Source of the DNA: Hyphomonas chukchiensis
GTDB taxonomy: Bacteria; Pseudomonadota; Alphaproteobacteria; Caulobacterales; Hyphomonadaceae
Length of the DNA stretch: 64,000 nucleotides
Assembly (NCBI RefSeq): GCF_000682695.1
Contig: NZ_AWFG01000030.1
Coordinates: 1 to 64,000 of the forward strand
Direction of reading: 5' to 3'
The number at the start of each line of letters is the position of its first letter. The first letter of the stretch is position 1. Shown here in pieces: positions 15,927 to 24,949 of this stretch. The notes under the pieces were generated by a model. The model was not told the origin of the DNA. It searched no databases and saw only the letters and a list, made by a program, of their open reading frames with translations. The position numbers were made by a program, and so were the translations under genes.

Positions 15927-18398
15927 ATGAGATTGATAAAATCAGGCTTACTCGCAGGTGTGTGTACAGCGTGTGTGCTCGGCTATGCCCCACTTGCCCT
16001 GGCGCAGGACGGCATTACCGATACCGGCCAGTCCGATGAAGGGCAGCGCCGGCTTGGAGCCATCACCGTCACGGCACAAAAAAAGGAAGAAGCACTGCAA
16101 AGTGCTCCGTTGGCGGTCAGTGCATTCGACACTGAAGCCCTAGAGCTCAAGCAGATCGAGGGGCCGCAGCAGCTTCAGTTCAGCGTTCCGTCGCTCGTAT
16201 TCGCGCAGCTCACAGGTTATACACAACTATCGATGCGGGGCATCGGGTCGGACCTGACGGTAACGGCCGGCGAACCGACGGTGGCTACATTTCAGGACGG
16301 CGTGTATGTCGGTCAGCTGTTTGCCCAAGCTGTGCCAAGCTTCGATCTGGAACGAATTGAAGTACTGCGTGGCCCTCAGGGCACGTTATACGGACGCAAT
16401 GCGACGGGTGGGACGATCAATTATATCACGCGACTGCCCGACTATGATTATGGCGCCAATCTGGAGCTTACCGCCGGTGACTATGGTCGGATTGCTGTCG
16501 CCGGCGGCGTGACCGGGGCCATCGTGGAAGACAAGATTGCCGGTCGCCTCACGATGAAGCACGACAGGCGCGACGGTTATCGGCACAACATCTTCGATGG
16601 AAAGGACTATGACGACAATGATCTCTTCAGCGCTCAGGGCTCATTGCTCATAGACCTGACGCCTGATGTGCAGATCGTTTTCCGAGCGGACAAGACACGC
16701 CAGTCAGCGTCAAATGTCGTGGAACTCGTTGAGGAAATTCCGCTCGCTTCTGGCGTCTCGTCTGCGACGCCGCTTGGAGTATTTTCCCTACCGGCACCAG
16801 TACTCGCCGGCATTCCGGGTCTCTTTTCACCATCGGACCTGGCGCTGCTGGGGAACGGCAGCGTCGCAGACTTCTACGGTTTGACGCAGCCCGGCTTTGC
16901 TGTTCCAAATCCGACCGAAACAACGGATTTCGCAAACAACTTTCCGTCAAAGCAGGTCTTTGACGTAGATGGGTTCAGCGGAACGGCTACGTTCGATCTC
17001 GGCGCCGCCACGCTGAAGTCAATCACGGCCTACCGTGAATCTGACGCGACGATTCGTGTCGATAATGACGGAACGTCGGCTGCCATTCTGCGCGAGGATC
17101 CAATTTTTCAATCGTCGAAGCAATTCACGCAGGAATTCACTTTGTCAGGCATGGCCATGGGTTCAAAGCTCGATTATGTGATCGGCGCGTTCTACTACCA
17201 TGATGACGCACTGTTGAAGGCAGACCTCATTACACCTTCGATTGGCGACCAGGTTGCGCTGGCAGGAAGCCTGACGAGCCCGACTCCGCCGCCAGTCTTC
17301 GATCTGTCCCAACCCTTCATACCCAATCTCCTTCAGCTGATAGCAGATCCGGTCCTTGGTCAAACGCTGAATAATCCCACGATCATTGCAGATGGCAATT
17401 TGTCCTTTGGAGCGGATCAGGAGTCGGAATCGAAAGCTCTTTATGGCCACGGCACTTACAGCCTGAGTGATAAATTCAGGGCGTCCCTGGGGCTTCGCTA
17501 TACGGAAGACACAAAGGATGTGTTCCGACAGCTGCACTCGAATTTCGTTCCCGCGGGAGGACTCTGCGATCGACAGGAGGACGATAGCTGGGAGGCGGTC
17601 ACGGGATCTGCGGGTGTCGACTACGATGCGGGTGCCGAGACGCTACTCTATGGCAAGGTCTCAAGAGGGTACAAAGCCGGCGGTTTCAATCCAGGCGAAT
17701 GCGTAGGCAGTTTCGATCCTGAATTCCTCTGGTCATACGAAGCCGGATTCAAGACGACCTTTGCCGACAATCAGGCACTATTGAATATGGCGGCGTTCTA
17801 CTACGATTTCTCGGACATTCAGTTCACGACCTATCTCGGAAATGCTTCAACGATCAAGAATGCAGCGTCTGCGACTCTTTATGGTCTTGAGGCGGAATAT
17901 GTATTCCGGCCTCGGGTGTTGGAGGGTTTCCAGCTGGATGGCTCAGGATCCTACATTCATTCCGAATACAGTGACGAGTTACTACAGGACCCGACGGGGC
18001 TCGCCACGCTGAATATCGGTGGCAACCAGTTGATTCGGGCACCAGAATGGAAGTTGAATTTCGGGGCGCAGTTCGAGACGGAAGTCGGCAATTTGGGGAC
18101 ATTCCTGCTTCGCGGCGAAAGTTCCTATACGAGCGAGGTCTTCCATGATGTGTTCAACGGTAAGGCGCCTTTCCAGGCGGGCACAGCTGAAGATGATTAC
18201 TGGATATCAAACGCGCGCTTGATTTGGCGGCCCAATGACGACCGTTTCGAGCTTCAGCTGTTTGTCGAGAACATCGGTGATGAAATGTATGCCTATAGCC
18301 GCGTTGCCTCAGCCACGACCGCATCGGTAACAGGGCAATTTTCTCCGCCTCGAACCTTTGGGGCCCGTTTGTCCATGAAGCTCGGATCATCAAGATAG
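15927..18398 (+). CDS. TonB-dependent outer-membrane receptor
   Basis: An 823-residue receptor with a signal peptide ending near ALAQ (residue 27). The TonB-box/plug start is GAITVTAQKKEEALQSAPLAV (residues about 44-64). The plug domain contains SMRGIG and IEVLRGPQGTLYGRNATGGTIN (about 144-165). A long beta-barrel follows, with the GYKAGGFNPG motif and a C-terminal RTFGARLSMKL strand followed by four residues. This subfamily in alphaproteobacteria takes up hydrophobic or aromatic organic compounds as well as siderophores. Placement among P450 and CoA genes favours uptake of the cluster's growth substrate (inference). A strong ribosome site precedes the ATG and a strong terminator follows. Confidence 0.93.
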   Translation: MRLIKSGLLAGVCTACVLGYAPLALAQDGITDTGQSDEGQRRLGAITVTAQKKEEALQSAPLAVSAFDTEALELKQIEGPQQLQFSVPSLVFAQLTGYTQLSMRGIGSDLTVTAGEPTVATFQDGVYVGQLFAQAVPSFDLERIEVLRGPQGTLYGRNATGGTINYITRLPDYDYGANLELTAGDYGRIAVAGGVTGAIVEDKIAGRLTMKHDRRDGYRHNIFDGKDYDDNDLFSAQGSLLIDLTPDVQIVFRADKTRQSASNVVELVEEIPLASGVSSATPLGVFSLPAPVLAGIPGLFSPSDLALLGNGSVADFYGLTQPGFAVPNPTETTDFANNFPSKQVFDVDGFSGTATFDLGAATLKSITAYRESDATIRVDNDGTSAAILREDPIFQSSKQFTQEFTLSGMAMGSKLDYVIGAFYYHDDALLKADLITPSIGDQVALAGSLTSPTPPPVFDLSQPFIPNLLQLIADPVLGQTLNNPTIIADGNLSFGADQESESKALYGHGTYSLSDKFRASLGLRYTEDTKDVFRQLHSNFVPAGGLCDRQEDDSWEAVTGSAGVDYDAGAETLLYGKVSRGYKAGGFNPGECVGSFDPEFLWSYEAGFKTTFADNQALLNMAAFYYDFSDIQFTTYLGNASTIKNAASATLYGLEAEYVFRPRVLEGFQLDGSGSYIHSEYSDELLQDPTGLATLNIGGNQLIRAPEWKLNFGAQFETEVGNLGTFLLRGESSYTSEVFHDVFNGKAPFQAGTAEDDYWISNARLIWRPNDDRFELQLFVENIGDEMYAYSRVASATTASVTGQFSPPRTFGARLSMKLGSSR

Positions 18399-18442
18399 AT
18401 GCTTTCCTCCAGCGTGTCCTACAGGAAACGCATTACACTTGC

Positions 18443-18475
18443 GCCCGACAGGATTATCCTGTCGGGCATATTTTT
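18443..18475 (+). terminator. Rho-independent terminator after the TonB receptor gene
   Basis: A perfect 10-base stem (GCCCGACAGG 18443-18452, CCTGTCGGGC 18458-18467) with an ATTAT loop, followed by ATATTTTTG. It lies about 45 bases past the receptor stop and before the convergent phosphatase gene. Confidence 0.9.
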
Positions 18476-18512
18476 GCTTTGCGCATCTCTTATGGCTGTT
18501 TGCCGCGCGCGA

Positions 18513-19328
18513 CTATTCCAAAAGGTTTTCGCGAACCCGCGCGAGTGTTGCGGACGATACGCCGACCTTTTGCGCAAGAAAGCGGTCGACAGATCCGTAG
18601 CGTGAGTCAATATCGGACAGGACTGCTTCGAGAAATGCGGAATTGGCGCGTTTGATGAGCGCAAGCGCAGGAGCGGTCATCCGGTCCAGACTGTTTTCCC
18701 GAATACCGGTTCCGGCTGCGGCGGCGACAGAGAGTCGGTCCCAATCAAGATGGAGGTTCGTCTCCAGATAGTCCGACATTATATCTCTGCGATCGATACC
18801 CAGGCTTTCCAGCACGACGGCCACGACGACACCCGTTCTATCCTTGCCGGCGGCGCAATGAACCAGAATAGGAAGGCGGTATTCCGCAATTGCATCAAAA
18901 ACCATTCGTATATGCGCTGCGTGTTGATCGGCGATCTGAATATATAGCGACGCGACGGCCTCCGTCAGTGCGCCCTCATCGTGACTTCTGGCGAGCAATT
19001 CAAATACTTCCGTTTGTGTACTTTCGGCGTCCGTTGTGGACCAAAGGATTTCGCAGGATTGGGCCAAAGCGGCGTGAGTCGGAAATGCAGCTCTCTCCTT
19101 TGCGCCGCGGAGGTCCACGATCGTCTTGAGATTGAGACCCTTGATCAGGTCGATATCGTCGGTATGCGGCCTGTCCAGCCCGGCAGACCGCCAGAACAGG
19201 CCCGGTTTGATGCGTCTGCCACCTTGTCCTTTCAGCCCGCCTATCTCCCGAAAGTTCATGATGCCCGCCAGTGGCATCGTCGCAGGTCCTGACTTGGTCG
19301 TTCGGCCTGAATTGCTTGGGTGGCTCAC
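18513..19328 (-). CDS. Tyrosine-protein-phosphatase-like protein
   Basis: A 271-residue protein of the bacterial tyrosine/dual-specificity phosphatase family. It has the P-loop HCAAGKDRTG (Cys158, Arg164, CX5R) and an N-terminal NFREIGGL motif with the following RSAGLDR, both typical of the Y_phosphatase3 group. Such enzymes remove phosphate from phosphotyrosine, and some act on phosphoinositides or other phosphorylated small molecules. Here it is embedded among four kinase-fold genes, so a small phosphorylated metabolite should be considered. It is convergent with the receptor gene and divergent from the amidohydrolase gene, with about 200 AT-rich bases between the two starts. Confidence 0.85.
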   Translation of the reverse strand: MSHPSNSGRTTKSGPATMPLAGIMNFREIGGLKGQGGRRIKPGLFWRSAGLDRPHTDDIDLIKGLNLKTIVDLRGAKERAAFPTHAALAQSCEILWSTTDAESTQTEVFELLARSHDEGALTEAVASLYIQIADQHAAHIRMVFDAIAEYRLPILVHCAAGKDRTGVVVAVVLESLGIDRRDIMSDYLETNLHLDWDRLSVAAAAGTGIRENSLDRMTAPALALIKRANSAFLEAVLSDIDSRYGSVDRFLAQKVGVSSATLARVRENLLE

Positions 19329-19535
19329 ATTGCAACTCCCTATGTATGAGCGATCGAGGTGGGGGCACTATCGCACAGTCTTGCGTCGGGTATATGACAC
19401 ATGATCAAAAATGCGCATAAAAAGGATCAATCAGGTTCGCAAAGATTGACTCAAGAAGAAAAATATGTAATTATTCAAACAAACAGGTATATGGAGCATT
19501 GTCGGTTGTGACGATGCCAAAATTGGGAGAATGCA

Positions 19536-21299
19536 ATGGCGCACTTTGATACCCTGATTACTGGCGGAAAGATTATCGATGGGGCCGGAAATCCTGGCTA
19601 CATTGGTTGCATTGGCATTCTGGACGGCAAAATACGCGAGATCGGGCCTGACCTGAAAGGCACTGCAGATCAGGTCATCGACGCGACGGGAAAGGTGGTT
19701 GCGGCCGGTATTATCGATATTCACACCCACTATGATGCGCAGTTGCACTGGGATCCATACGCGACGAATTCAGGCTGGCACGGCACAACGACGATCGCTG
19801 TCGGCAATTGCGGCTTCGGGCTCGCGCCCTGCCGGCCGGAACACCGCGACCGCTATATGCAGCAAATGGAAACCACCGAGCAGGTTCCATACAACTCGCT
19901 GAAATCGGCGCTCAGCTGGGATTGGGAGACATACCCAGAATGGCTCGAGCACCTGAAGGGCATTCCCAAGGGAGTGAATGTCCTGAGCATGGTTCCGCTC
20001 AATCCGCTCATGATCTATGTCATGGGGCTCGAAGCCGCAAAGACGAGGTCTGCGACCCCGGACGAGCGTGAGGAGATGAAGGCTGAACTTAACCGCGCGA
20101 TGGACATGGGTGCGATCGGTTTTGGATTTTCCTATCAGGGCAATCACAACACGCACATCGATAGCGATGGCGAGCCGATGCCCACCGATATAATGGATGT
20201 GGAAGATCTATACGCGATGGCTGATGTTCTTCGCGAACGAGGAGAGGGCGTGATTCAGGCCCTGGTTGACACGCCGGGAGCACGTTTCAGCGAGGTCGGT
20301 CTGGAAGTGGCTCGCCGGTCAGGACGTCCTGTGATCCACAATGTGACGCTCGTGAATGACTATCTTCCGACATATCACGAGGAAATGTTGGAGCTGCTGG
20401 AGAAGGCCAAAGCCGAAGGCCTTGAAATGTACTCCATGACCCTCACTATGCGTGGCTGGAATGAGTTCAAGCCGATGGACTGGGACATCTGGAACATCAT
20501 TCCTGCGTTTCGCGAATTTACTTTTGCGGGTGATCAGGCGGCGAAGGTTGCGAAGGCGGCTGACGAAGATTTCCGTGCTCGTCTGCGCGAAGCGTACAGT
20601 CCCGTCCTTCTGGCTCCGGCTGGCGGCCCTCTGGAAACCTACAAACTGAGCAATGCAAATGGTGTAAAGCCATGGTGCGACCATGAAGGCAAGACCGTTC
20701 AGGAGATTGCCGAAGCGCTCGGTCGCGATTGCATCACCGATCTGTTCATGGATATTGTCGTTGATACGGAAGCCGTCTCTGACTTTCTGCTGCCTGATGC
20801 GATGAGCGCCGATACGGCGAAAGTGGCCCAGGTCCTCAAGCATCCGCTGACTTTGCCGGGCACATCGGATGGTGGCGCTCACGTCAAATTCTGGTCTGGC
20901 GGACACTTCTCCACCGATATGATCATGTGGATGGTGCGTGAAAGCGGGCAGATGACGCTTGAGGAAATGCACTTCAAGCTGAGCGGTCTTCCGGCGAAGG
21001 TCTTCAATCTGACGGATCGCGGCACCCTGAAAAAGGATAGTGCGGCTGACATCGTGATCTACGACTATGAGGCGCTTGGATACCGGCGCTTCCAGTACGA
21101 CATCGCTCATGATTTGCCCGGTGGCGAGTGGCGCCGCATCTGTAAGCCTGAAGGCATCGAGTACGTCCTGGTGAACGGTGAAGTTACCTTCCGGAACGGT
21201 ACAGAATGCACGGGCGCGGTGCCGGGCCAGCTCATCGGTGTCATGGGTGCGGAAATGGATGGCAGGTTGGCAACGCCGCTCGCCATGGCTGCGGAATAG
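19536..21299 (+). CDS. N-acyl-D-amino-acid deacylase-type amidohydrolase
   Basis: A 587-residue metal-dependent hydrolase of the D-aminoacylase/dihydroorotase-like group. It has an N-terminal beta domain (FDTLITGGKIIDGAGNPG), a metal-binding HTHYD (His63, His65), GNCGFGLAP, and TSDGGAHVKFWSGGHF around residue 445. The C-terminal strand returns to the beta domain (DIVIYDYEALG). The family hydrolyses N-acyl-D-amino acids, but many members act on other amides or cyclic substrates. The GGGAGAA ribosome site precedes ATG 19536. It opens a plus-strand run of genes from P450 to GTP cyclohydrolase with short gaps or overlaps, probably one long operon. The substrate here is unknown. Confidence 0.85.
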   Translation: MAHFDTLITGGKIIDGAGNPGYIGCIGILDGKIREIGPDLKGTADQVIDATGKVVAAGIIDIHTHYDAQLHWDPYATNSGWHGTTTIAVGNCGFGLAPCRPEHRDRYMQQMETTEQVPYNSLKSALSWDWETYPEWLEHLKGIPKGVNVLSMVPLNPLMIYVMGLEAAKTRSATPDEREEMKAELNRAMDMGAIGFGFSYQGNHNTHIDSDGEPMPTDIMDVEDLYAMADVLRERGEGVIQALVDTPGARFSEVGLEVARRSGRPVIHNVTLVNDYLPTYHEEMLELLEKAKAEGLEMYSMTLTMRGWNEFKPMDWDIWNIIPAFREFTFAGDQAAKVAKAADEDFRARLREAYSPVLLAPAGGPLETYKLSNANGVKPWCDHEGKTVQEIAEALGRDCITDLFMDIVVDTEAVSDFLLPDAMSADTAKVAQVLKHPLTLPGTSDGGAHVKFWSGGHFSTDMIMWMVRESGQMTLEEMHFKLSGLPAKVFNLTDRGTLKKDSAADIVIYDYEALGYRRFQYDIAHDLPGGEWRRICKPEGIEYVLVNGEVTFRNGTECTGAVPGQLIGVMGAEMDGRLATPLAMAAE

Positions 21300-21376
21300 C
21301 GTTCGGCCATCTCAATTGTTCGCTCACGCCGCGGGCGCAAATGTTCGCGGCGTCACCACATAAATCTCAAAAATGG

Positions 21377-22684
21377 ATGACTAGCATGAGCGCTGGTGAT
21401 GGCGGCAATCTGGTCGCAAGTGAACTCGAGCCTTCCGCCGCAGTCACGGACCCCCGTGAGTTTGCGCGGCCGGAAAATATCCACAAAGTGCTGACGAATT
21501 TACGGGCAAAGGATCCGGTTCACTGGGTCGAGCCTGAGTCATTCGATCCGTTCTGGCTGATCACGAAGCACGCCGACATTCTCGAAGTCGAGAAGAACGC
21601 AGATGTCTTCCGAAATGGAGATCGTTCTACCGTGTTGGTCGCTCGCGATATGCTGGATGCGATCGGGGCGAAGTTCAACTCTCCTCATCTGACCCATTCG
21701 GTCGTCAATATGGATGGGAGCGATCATCGCGCCTATCGTATGTTGACCCAGGCATGGTTCATGCCCGGGAACCTGAAGAAGCTCTCTGATCGTATACGGG
21801 TGATCGCTCGGGATCATGTGGACCGCATGATGGATCGCGGTGGGATGTGCGATTTCGTCGAAGATATTGCGCTCAACTATCCCCTCCGCGTCGTTATGGA
21901 GATACTCGGCGTGCCGGAAAATGATGAGGGCATGATGCTGGCGTTAACGCAGCAATTGTTCGGCGCCCGCGATCCTGAAAAGAGCCGCGATGCAGGGGCG
22001 ATGAGTGACCCATCGACCGCGCTGAATGTGTTCAATGCCGTCCTTGGCGACTTTTATGCCTATTTCGACCAACTCACCGAGATGCGCCGTAAGGATCCTC
22101 GCGACGATGTCGCGACAGTGATTGCGAACGCCAAGATTGCCGGAAAGCCGATCGCGAAGCGGGAAGCCAACAGCTATTATGTCCTTGTGGCGACCGCAGG
22201 CCATGACACGACATCGGCTTCTACAGCTGGTGCGCTCTGGGGGCTCGCTGAGGCGCCGGATCAGCTCGCCCGGCTTAAAGCGGATCCATCCCTCATCCCG
22301 GGTCTCGTTGAGGAGGCGATCCGCTGGACGACACCGGTTAAGCATTTCATGCGGACAGCGGTTCAGGACTATGAGCTGCGCGGCAAGAAAATCCGGGCTG
22401 GGGACTGGCTGATGCTGTCGTACATGTCAGCCAATCGAGACGAAGAGCTTTTTGATGCGCCTTTTGAGTTTCAGATTGATCGCAAGCCTAACAAGCAACT
22501 GGCGTTTGGTTTCGGCCCGCATGTCTGCCTCGGACAGCATCTGGCAAGGCTCGAAATGAAGATACTCTTTGAAGAGCTCTTGCCGCGACTTGAAACGGTG
22601 GAACTCGCGGGTCAGCCAAAATGGACGCAATCCGCTTTCATTAGTGGGCCTAAGACATTGCCCATCAACTTTACTGCAGCCTAG
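21377..22684 (+). CDS. Cytochrome P450
   Basis: A 435-residue soluble class I bacterial P450. It has I-helix AGHDTTS (274-280), ExxR (Glu313-Arg316), and the heme loop FGFGPHVCLG (377-386) with Cys384 as thiolate ligand. There is no membrane anchor. It would hydroxylate a small organic substrate with electrons from a ferredoxin and reductase, neither of which is encoded in the window. The frame is open far upstream inside the previous gene; ATG 21377 or 21386 fits a normal P450 N-terminus, though the ribosome site is weak. It sits between the amidohydrolase and the DUF7064-like gene. A second, decayed P450 lies at 10.5 kb. Confidence 0.93.
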   Translation: MTSMSAGDGGNLVASELEPSAAVTDPREFARPENIHKVLTNLRAKDPVHWVEPESFDPFWLITKHADILEVEKNADVFRNGDRSTVLVARDMLDAIGAKFNSPHLTHSVVNMDGSDHRAYRMLTQAWFMPGNLKKLSDRIRVIARDHVDRMMDRGGMCDFVEDIALNYPLRVVMEILGVPENDEGMMLALTQQLFGARDPEKSRDAGAMSDPSTALNVFNAVLGDFYAYFDQLTEMRRKDPRDDVATVIANAKIAGKPIAKREANSYYVLVATAGHDTTSASTAGALWGLAEAPDQLARLKADPSLIPGLVEEAIRWTTPVKHFMRTAVQDYELRGKKIRAGDWLMLSYMSANRDEELFDAPFEFQIDRKPNKQLAFGFGPHVCLGQHLARLEMKILFEELLPRLETVELAGQPKWTQSAFISGPKTLPINFTAA

Positions 22685-22751
22685 CCTTGAGAAAGGTCGC
22701 ATACGTCGACCTTGAATAAACAAAACAAGATTACGTCCCAAGGAGGATGAT

Positions 22752-23789
22752 TTGACGTCTCTATATTCTGAAGTGGATCTGCCACATAAGCCTTCTGATC
22801 ATCCTGACTGGCAGGAATCATGGGTGCTGGTTTTTCGGGACCCTATCACCGGCGCAACGGGCTTTCTCCGCACAGGCGCCTACGTGAATCAGGGGGCGAC
22901 ACAAACCCATTGGGGTATGGCGCTTCCAGACGGAACACGCTTTCGCCGTCACCTCCTTGATCGCAAACTGGAGAAAGGCGATCGTACCGAAACGACTGCC
23001 AGCTCCGGTACGGCGAAGTTCTCCATTCCGGACATGAAGTATTGCCGCTTTGAAGCCTGGGATGATGACGCTGAGGTCGATCTGCGGGTTTACGACTGGT
23101 TCCCTTCGCAGGACTGGTCATTCGTCGGGGGGCCTTACCATGGCAAGCTTCTCGGCAGCATTGCCGGGCCTGAGCAGGCAACGATGGGCACGTCGGGCCA
23201 TCCAGAAAGCGCGGGACGCCTCGAAGGCCGCGTGCGCTTTGGCAACCGCATAATCGACATTGAAAACGGTCTCGCCTATCGCGACCATGGCTATGGAGAC
23301 CGCCCGCATGCCGTCTTCCGCGCTGCGCGCTGGCATGCAGGCACAGTCGGCCCAGACATGTCCTATTCGCTTGTCAGCATGATGGACGAACCGGGTAATC
23401 TTCACAAGATGGGTTGGGTCATGCTCAACGGGAAGCGTGAGACCATCAAGGATCTGCACACTGTCAGCTCTACGCTCTGTGACGGCTATTCTGTCATCGG
23501 AGGATGGTCTGTCGTGAAACTGGAGAATGGTGAAATTCTCAGGATCAATGTGGACACTGTCGACGGCGTTGTCACTTCGACGCATTTCGACAATGGTGGC
23601 CCAGGCTCATCGCCTGCCGGCATTGAAGCACTTTCGATCCCGCGCTGGAATGGCCGTTCGGGCGTTTGCGATTTCAACATGATCGACAATCCGCTGCGGG
23701 GCGAACAACCCGTCTCCAATACGCTCATGGCGAATTGCGATGTCGGCCTCACCAAAAGAGAGTTCGATCCGCAATGGATCCGGCAATAG
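22752..23789 (+). CDS. DUF7064/CrtC-like protein, copy 1
   Basis: A 345-residue soluble protein related to the one at 33044. Shared features are an N-terminal HPDWQESWVLVFRDPITGATGF-type block (described as polar-aromatic repeats), IIDIENGLAYRDHGYGDR (about 165-182) and RWHAGTVGPDMSYS. The RDH/RDxSWG-like turn recalls the lipocalin-like CrtC/AttH/Svf1 families, which include carotenoid hydratases, so a lipid- or terpenoid-binding beta-barrel is plausible; this is inference. The start is TTG 22752, 5 bases after a perfect AGGAGG; the ATG at 22747 stops at once. Its exact role in the cluster is unknown. Confidence 0.68.
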   Translation: MTSLYSEVDLPHKPSDHPDWQESWVLVFRDPITGATGFLRTGAYVNQGATQTHWGMALPDGTRFRRHLLDRKLEKGDRTETTASSGTAKFSIPDMKYCRFEAWDDDAEVDLRVYDWFPSQDWSFVGGPYHGKLLGSIAGPEQATMGTSGHPESAGRLEGRVRFGNRIIDIENGLAYRDHGYGDRPHAVFRAARWHAGTVGPDMSYSLVSMMDEPGNLHKMGWVMLNGKRETIKDLHTVSSTLCDGYSVIGGWSVVKLENGEILRINVDTVDGVVTSTHFDNGGPGSSPAGIEALSIPRWNGRSGVCDFNMIDNPLRGEQPVSNTLMANCDVGLTKREFDPQWIRQ

Positions 23790-23857
23790 GAAATCAAGTG
23801 CACCGGATTGGCCACTGAAGCCCAATTCTGCCGCACGCAAACAGGGCGAGAGTACAA

Positions 23858-24934
23858 ATGAGCGACATTGCAAATACGCTGGACAGAAGTGTTGCCGCAG
23901 CCAAGGCAACATATGCGAGGGTCGACCCTGAGCGGTTGGCACCCTTTCTGGAAAAGGTGTTCGGGGCCAAGGTTGCGCTGGAGGACATTGGTGGGGGCGC
24001 TGCGAAATCAGGCTCGTCTTCGGGGATTCTGATTTTCACGGCGAGGATTCACCAGAACGACGAGGATGAGGTGAAGAGGCTTGTCCTGCGCTATGATCCC
24101 AAATCGGATCAGCGGCTTTTCGTTGAGTATGATCTCAAGTCCGAATTCGACCTGCTGTCGCGCTTAAGGAACACCAGCATAGCCGTTCCGACGGTTTATG
24201 GCCTCGATGAAACGGGCGAGGATATCGGCGTCGTCGGCTTTGTCATGGAGTGCGTCCCTGGAGAGCCCATACCAACGTCCCTCTTCACCAGCGGTCCTCT
24301 GGTCGAGACCGATGAGGCAGGACGTCAGACGATCTACCGGGACATTCTGCGCAATCTCGCCAAAATCCACAATCTTGATCACGTCCCACTGGGACTGGAA
24401 AATTTCACAAAGAAAGCCGTGGGCAGAACACCGCAGGAAAAGCTGACAAACTGGTGGTGGAAGACGTGGGAGTGGGCCAGGCCCAAGGCCTATGACCGGC
24501 TGGTTCCAGTGCGCGAGTGGCTTCTGGCGAATGCTCCCGCTAATGAGAACCCGGTATTGATGCATGGTGATCCCAACCTTGGAAATTACCTGCTTCATGA
24601 GAACCGCGTAGCGGCAATGCTCGACTGGGAATTGAGTTCCGTAGGCGCCCCAGAGCTCGATCTCGCGATCCAGATCGTTTCAATGGACCCGCACCGGCCA
24701 CATGCTGATCAGCTTCCGGTGCGCCCGCCGAGTGAGGCGCAATGGCTGGCCATGTATGCAGAGGCAGGGGGAAAGCAGCTCGGAAACCTCGACTATTACA
24801 AGGTCCATGCGTGTTACGAAATCCTGATCTGCATGGGGTCAATGAGCACCTATCTCCCCGACGATATCGTCGCCCAATACGATGCGATGAGCGGCTTCTA
24901 CTGGGCGCTTTGTGAGCGCCTCATGAACCAGTGA
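23858..24934 (+). CDS. APH-fold phosphotransferase, paralogue 3
   Basis: A 358-residue kinase-fold protein with catalytic loop MHGDPNLGNYLL (His236, Asp238, Asn243) and MLDWELSSVG (Asp256). An N-terminal glycine-rich segment (GGGAAKSGSSSGILIF) and LVLRYDPK resemble the nucleotide lobe of ACAD10/11-type and LvaA-type kinases. It is more distant from paralogues 1 and 2 than those are from each other. It lies 68 bases after the DUF7064-like gene and 15 bases before the FAD monooxygenase gene, in the same plus-strand run. Phosphorylation of a hydroxylated product of the monooxygenases is a reasonable hypothesis. Confidence 0.88.
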   Translation: MSDIANTLDRSVAAAKATYARVDPERLAPFLEKVFGAKVALEDIGGGAAKSGSSSGILIFTARIHQNDEDEVKRLVLRYDPKSDQRLFVEYDLKSEFDLLSRLRNTSIAVPTVYGLDETGEDIGVVGFVMECVPGEPIPTSLFTSGPLVETDEAGRQTIYRDILRNLAKIHNLDHVPLGLENFTKKAVGRTPQEKLTNWWWKTWEWARPKAYDRLVPVREWLLANAPANENPVLMHGDPNLGNYLLHENRVAAMLDWELSSVGAPELDLAIQIVSMDPHRPHADQLPVRPPSEAQWLAMYAEAGGKQLGNLDYYKVHACYEILICMGSMSTYLPDDIVAQYDAMSGFYWALCERLMNQ

Positions 24935-24949
24935 ATCAAAGAGGATTGT

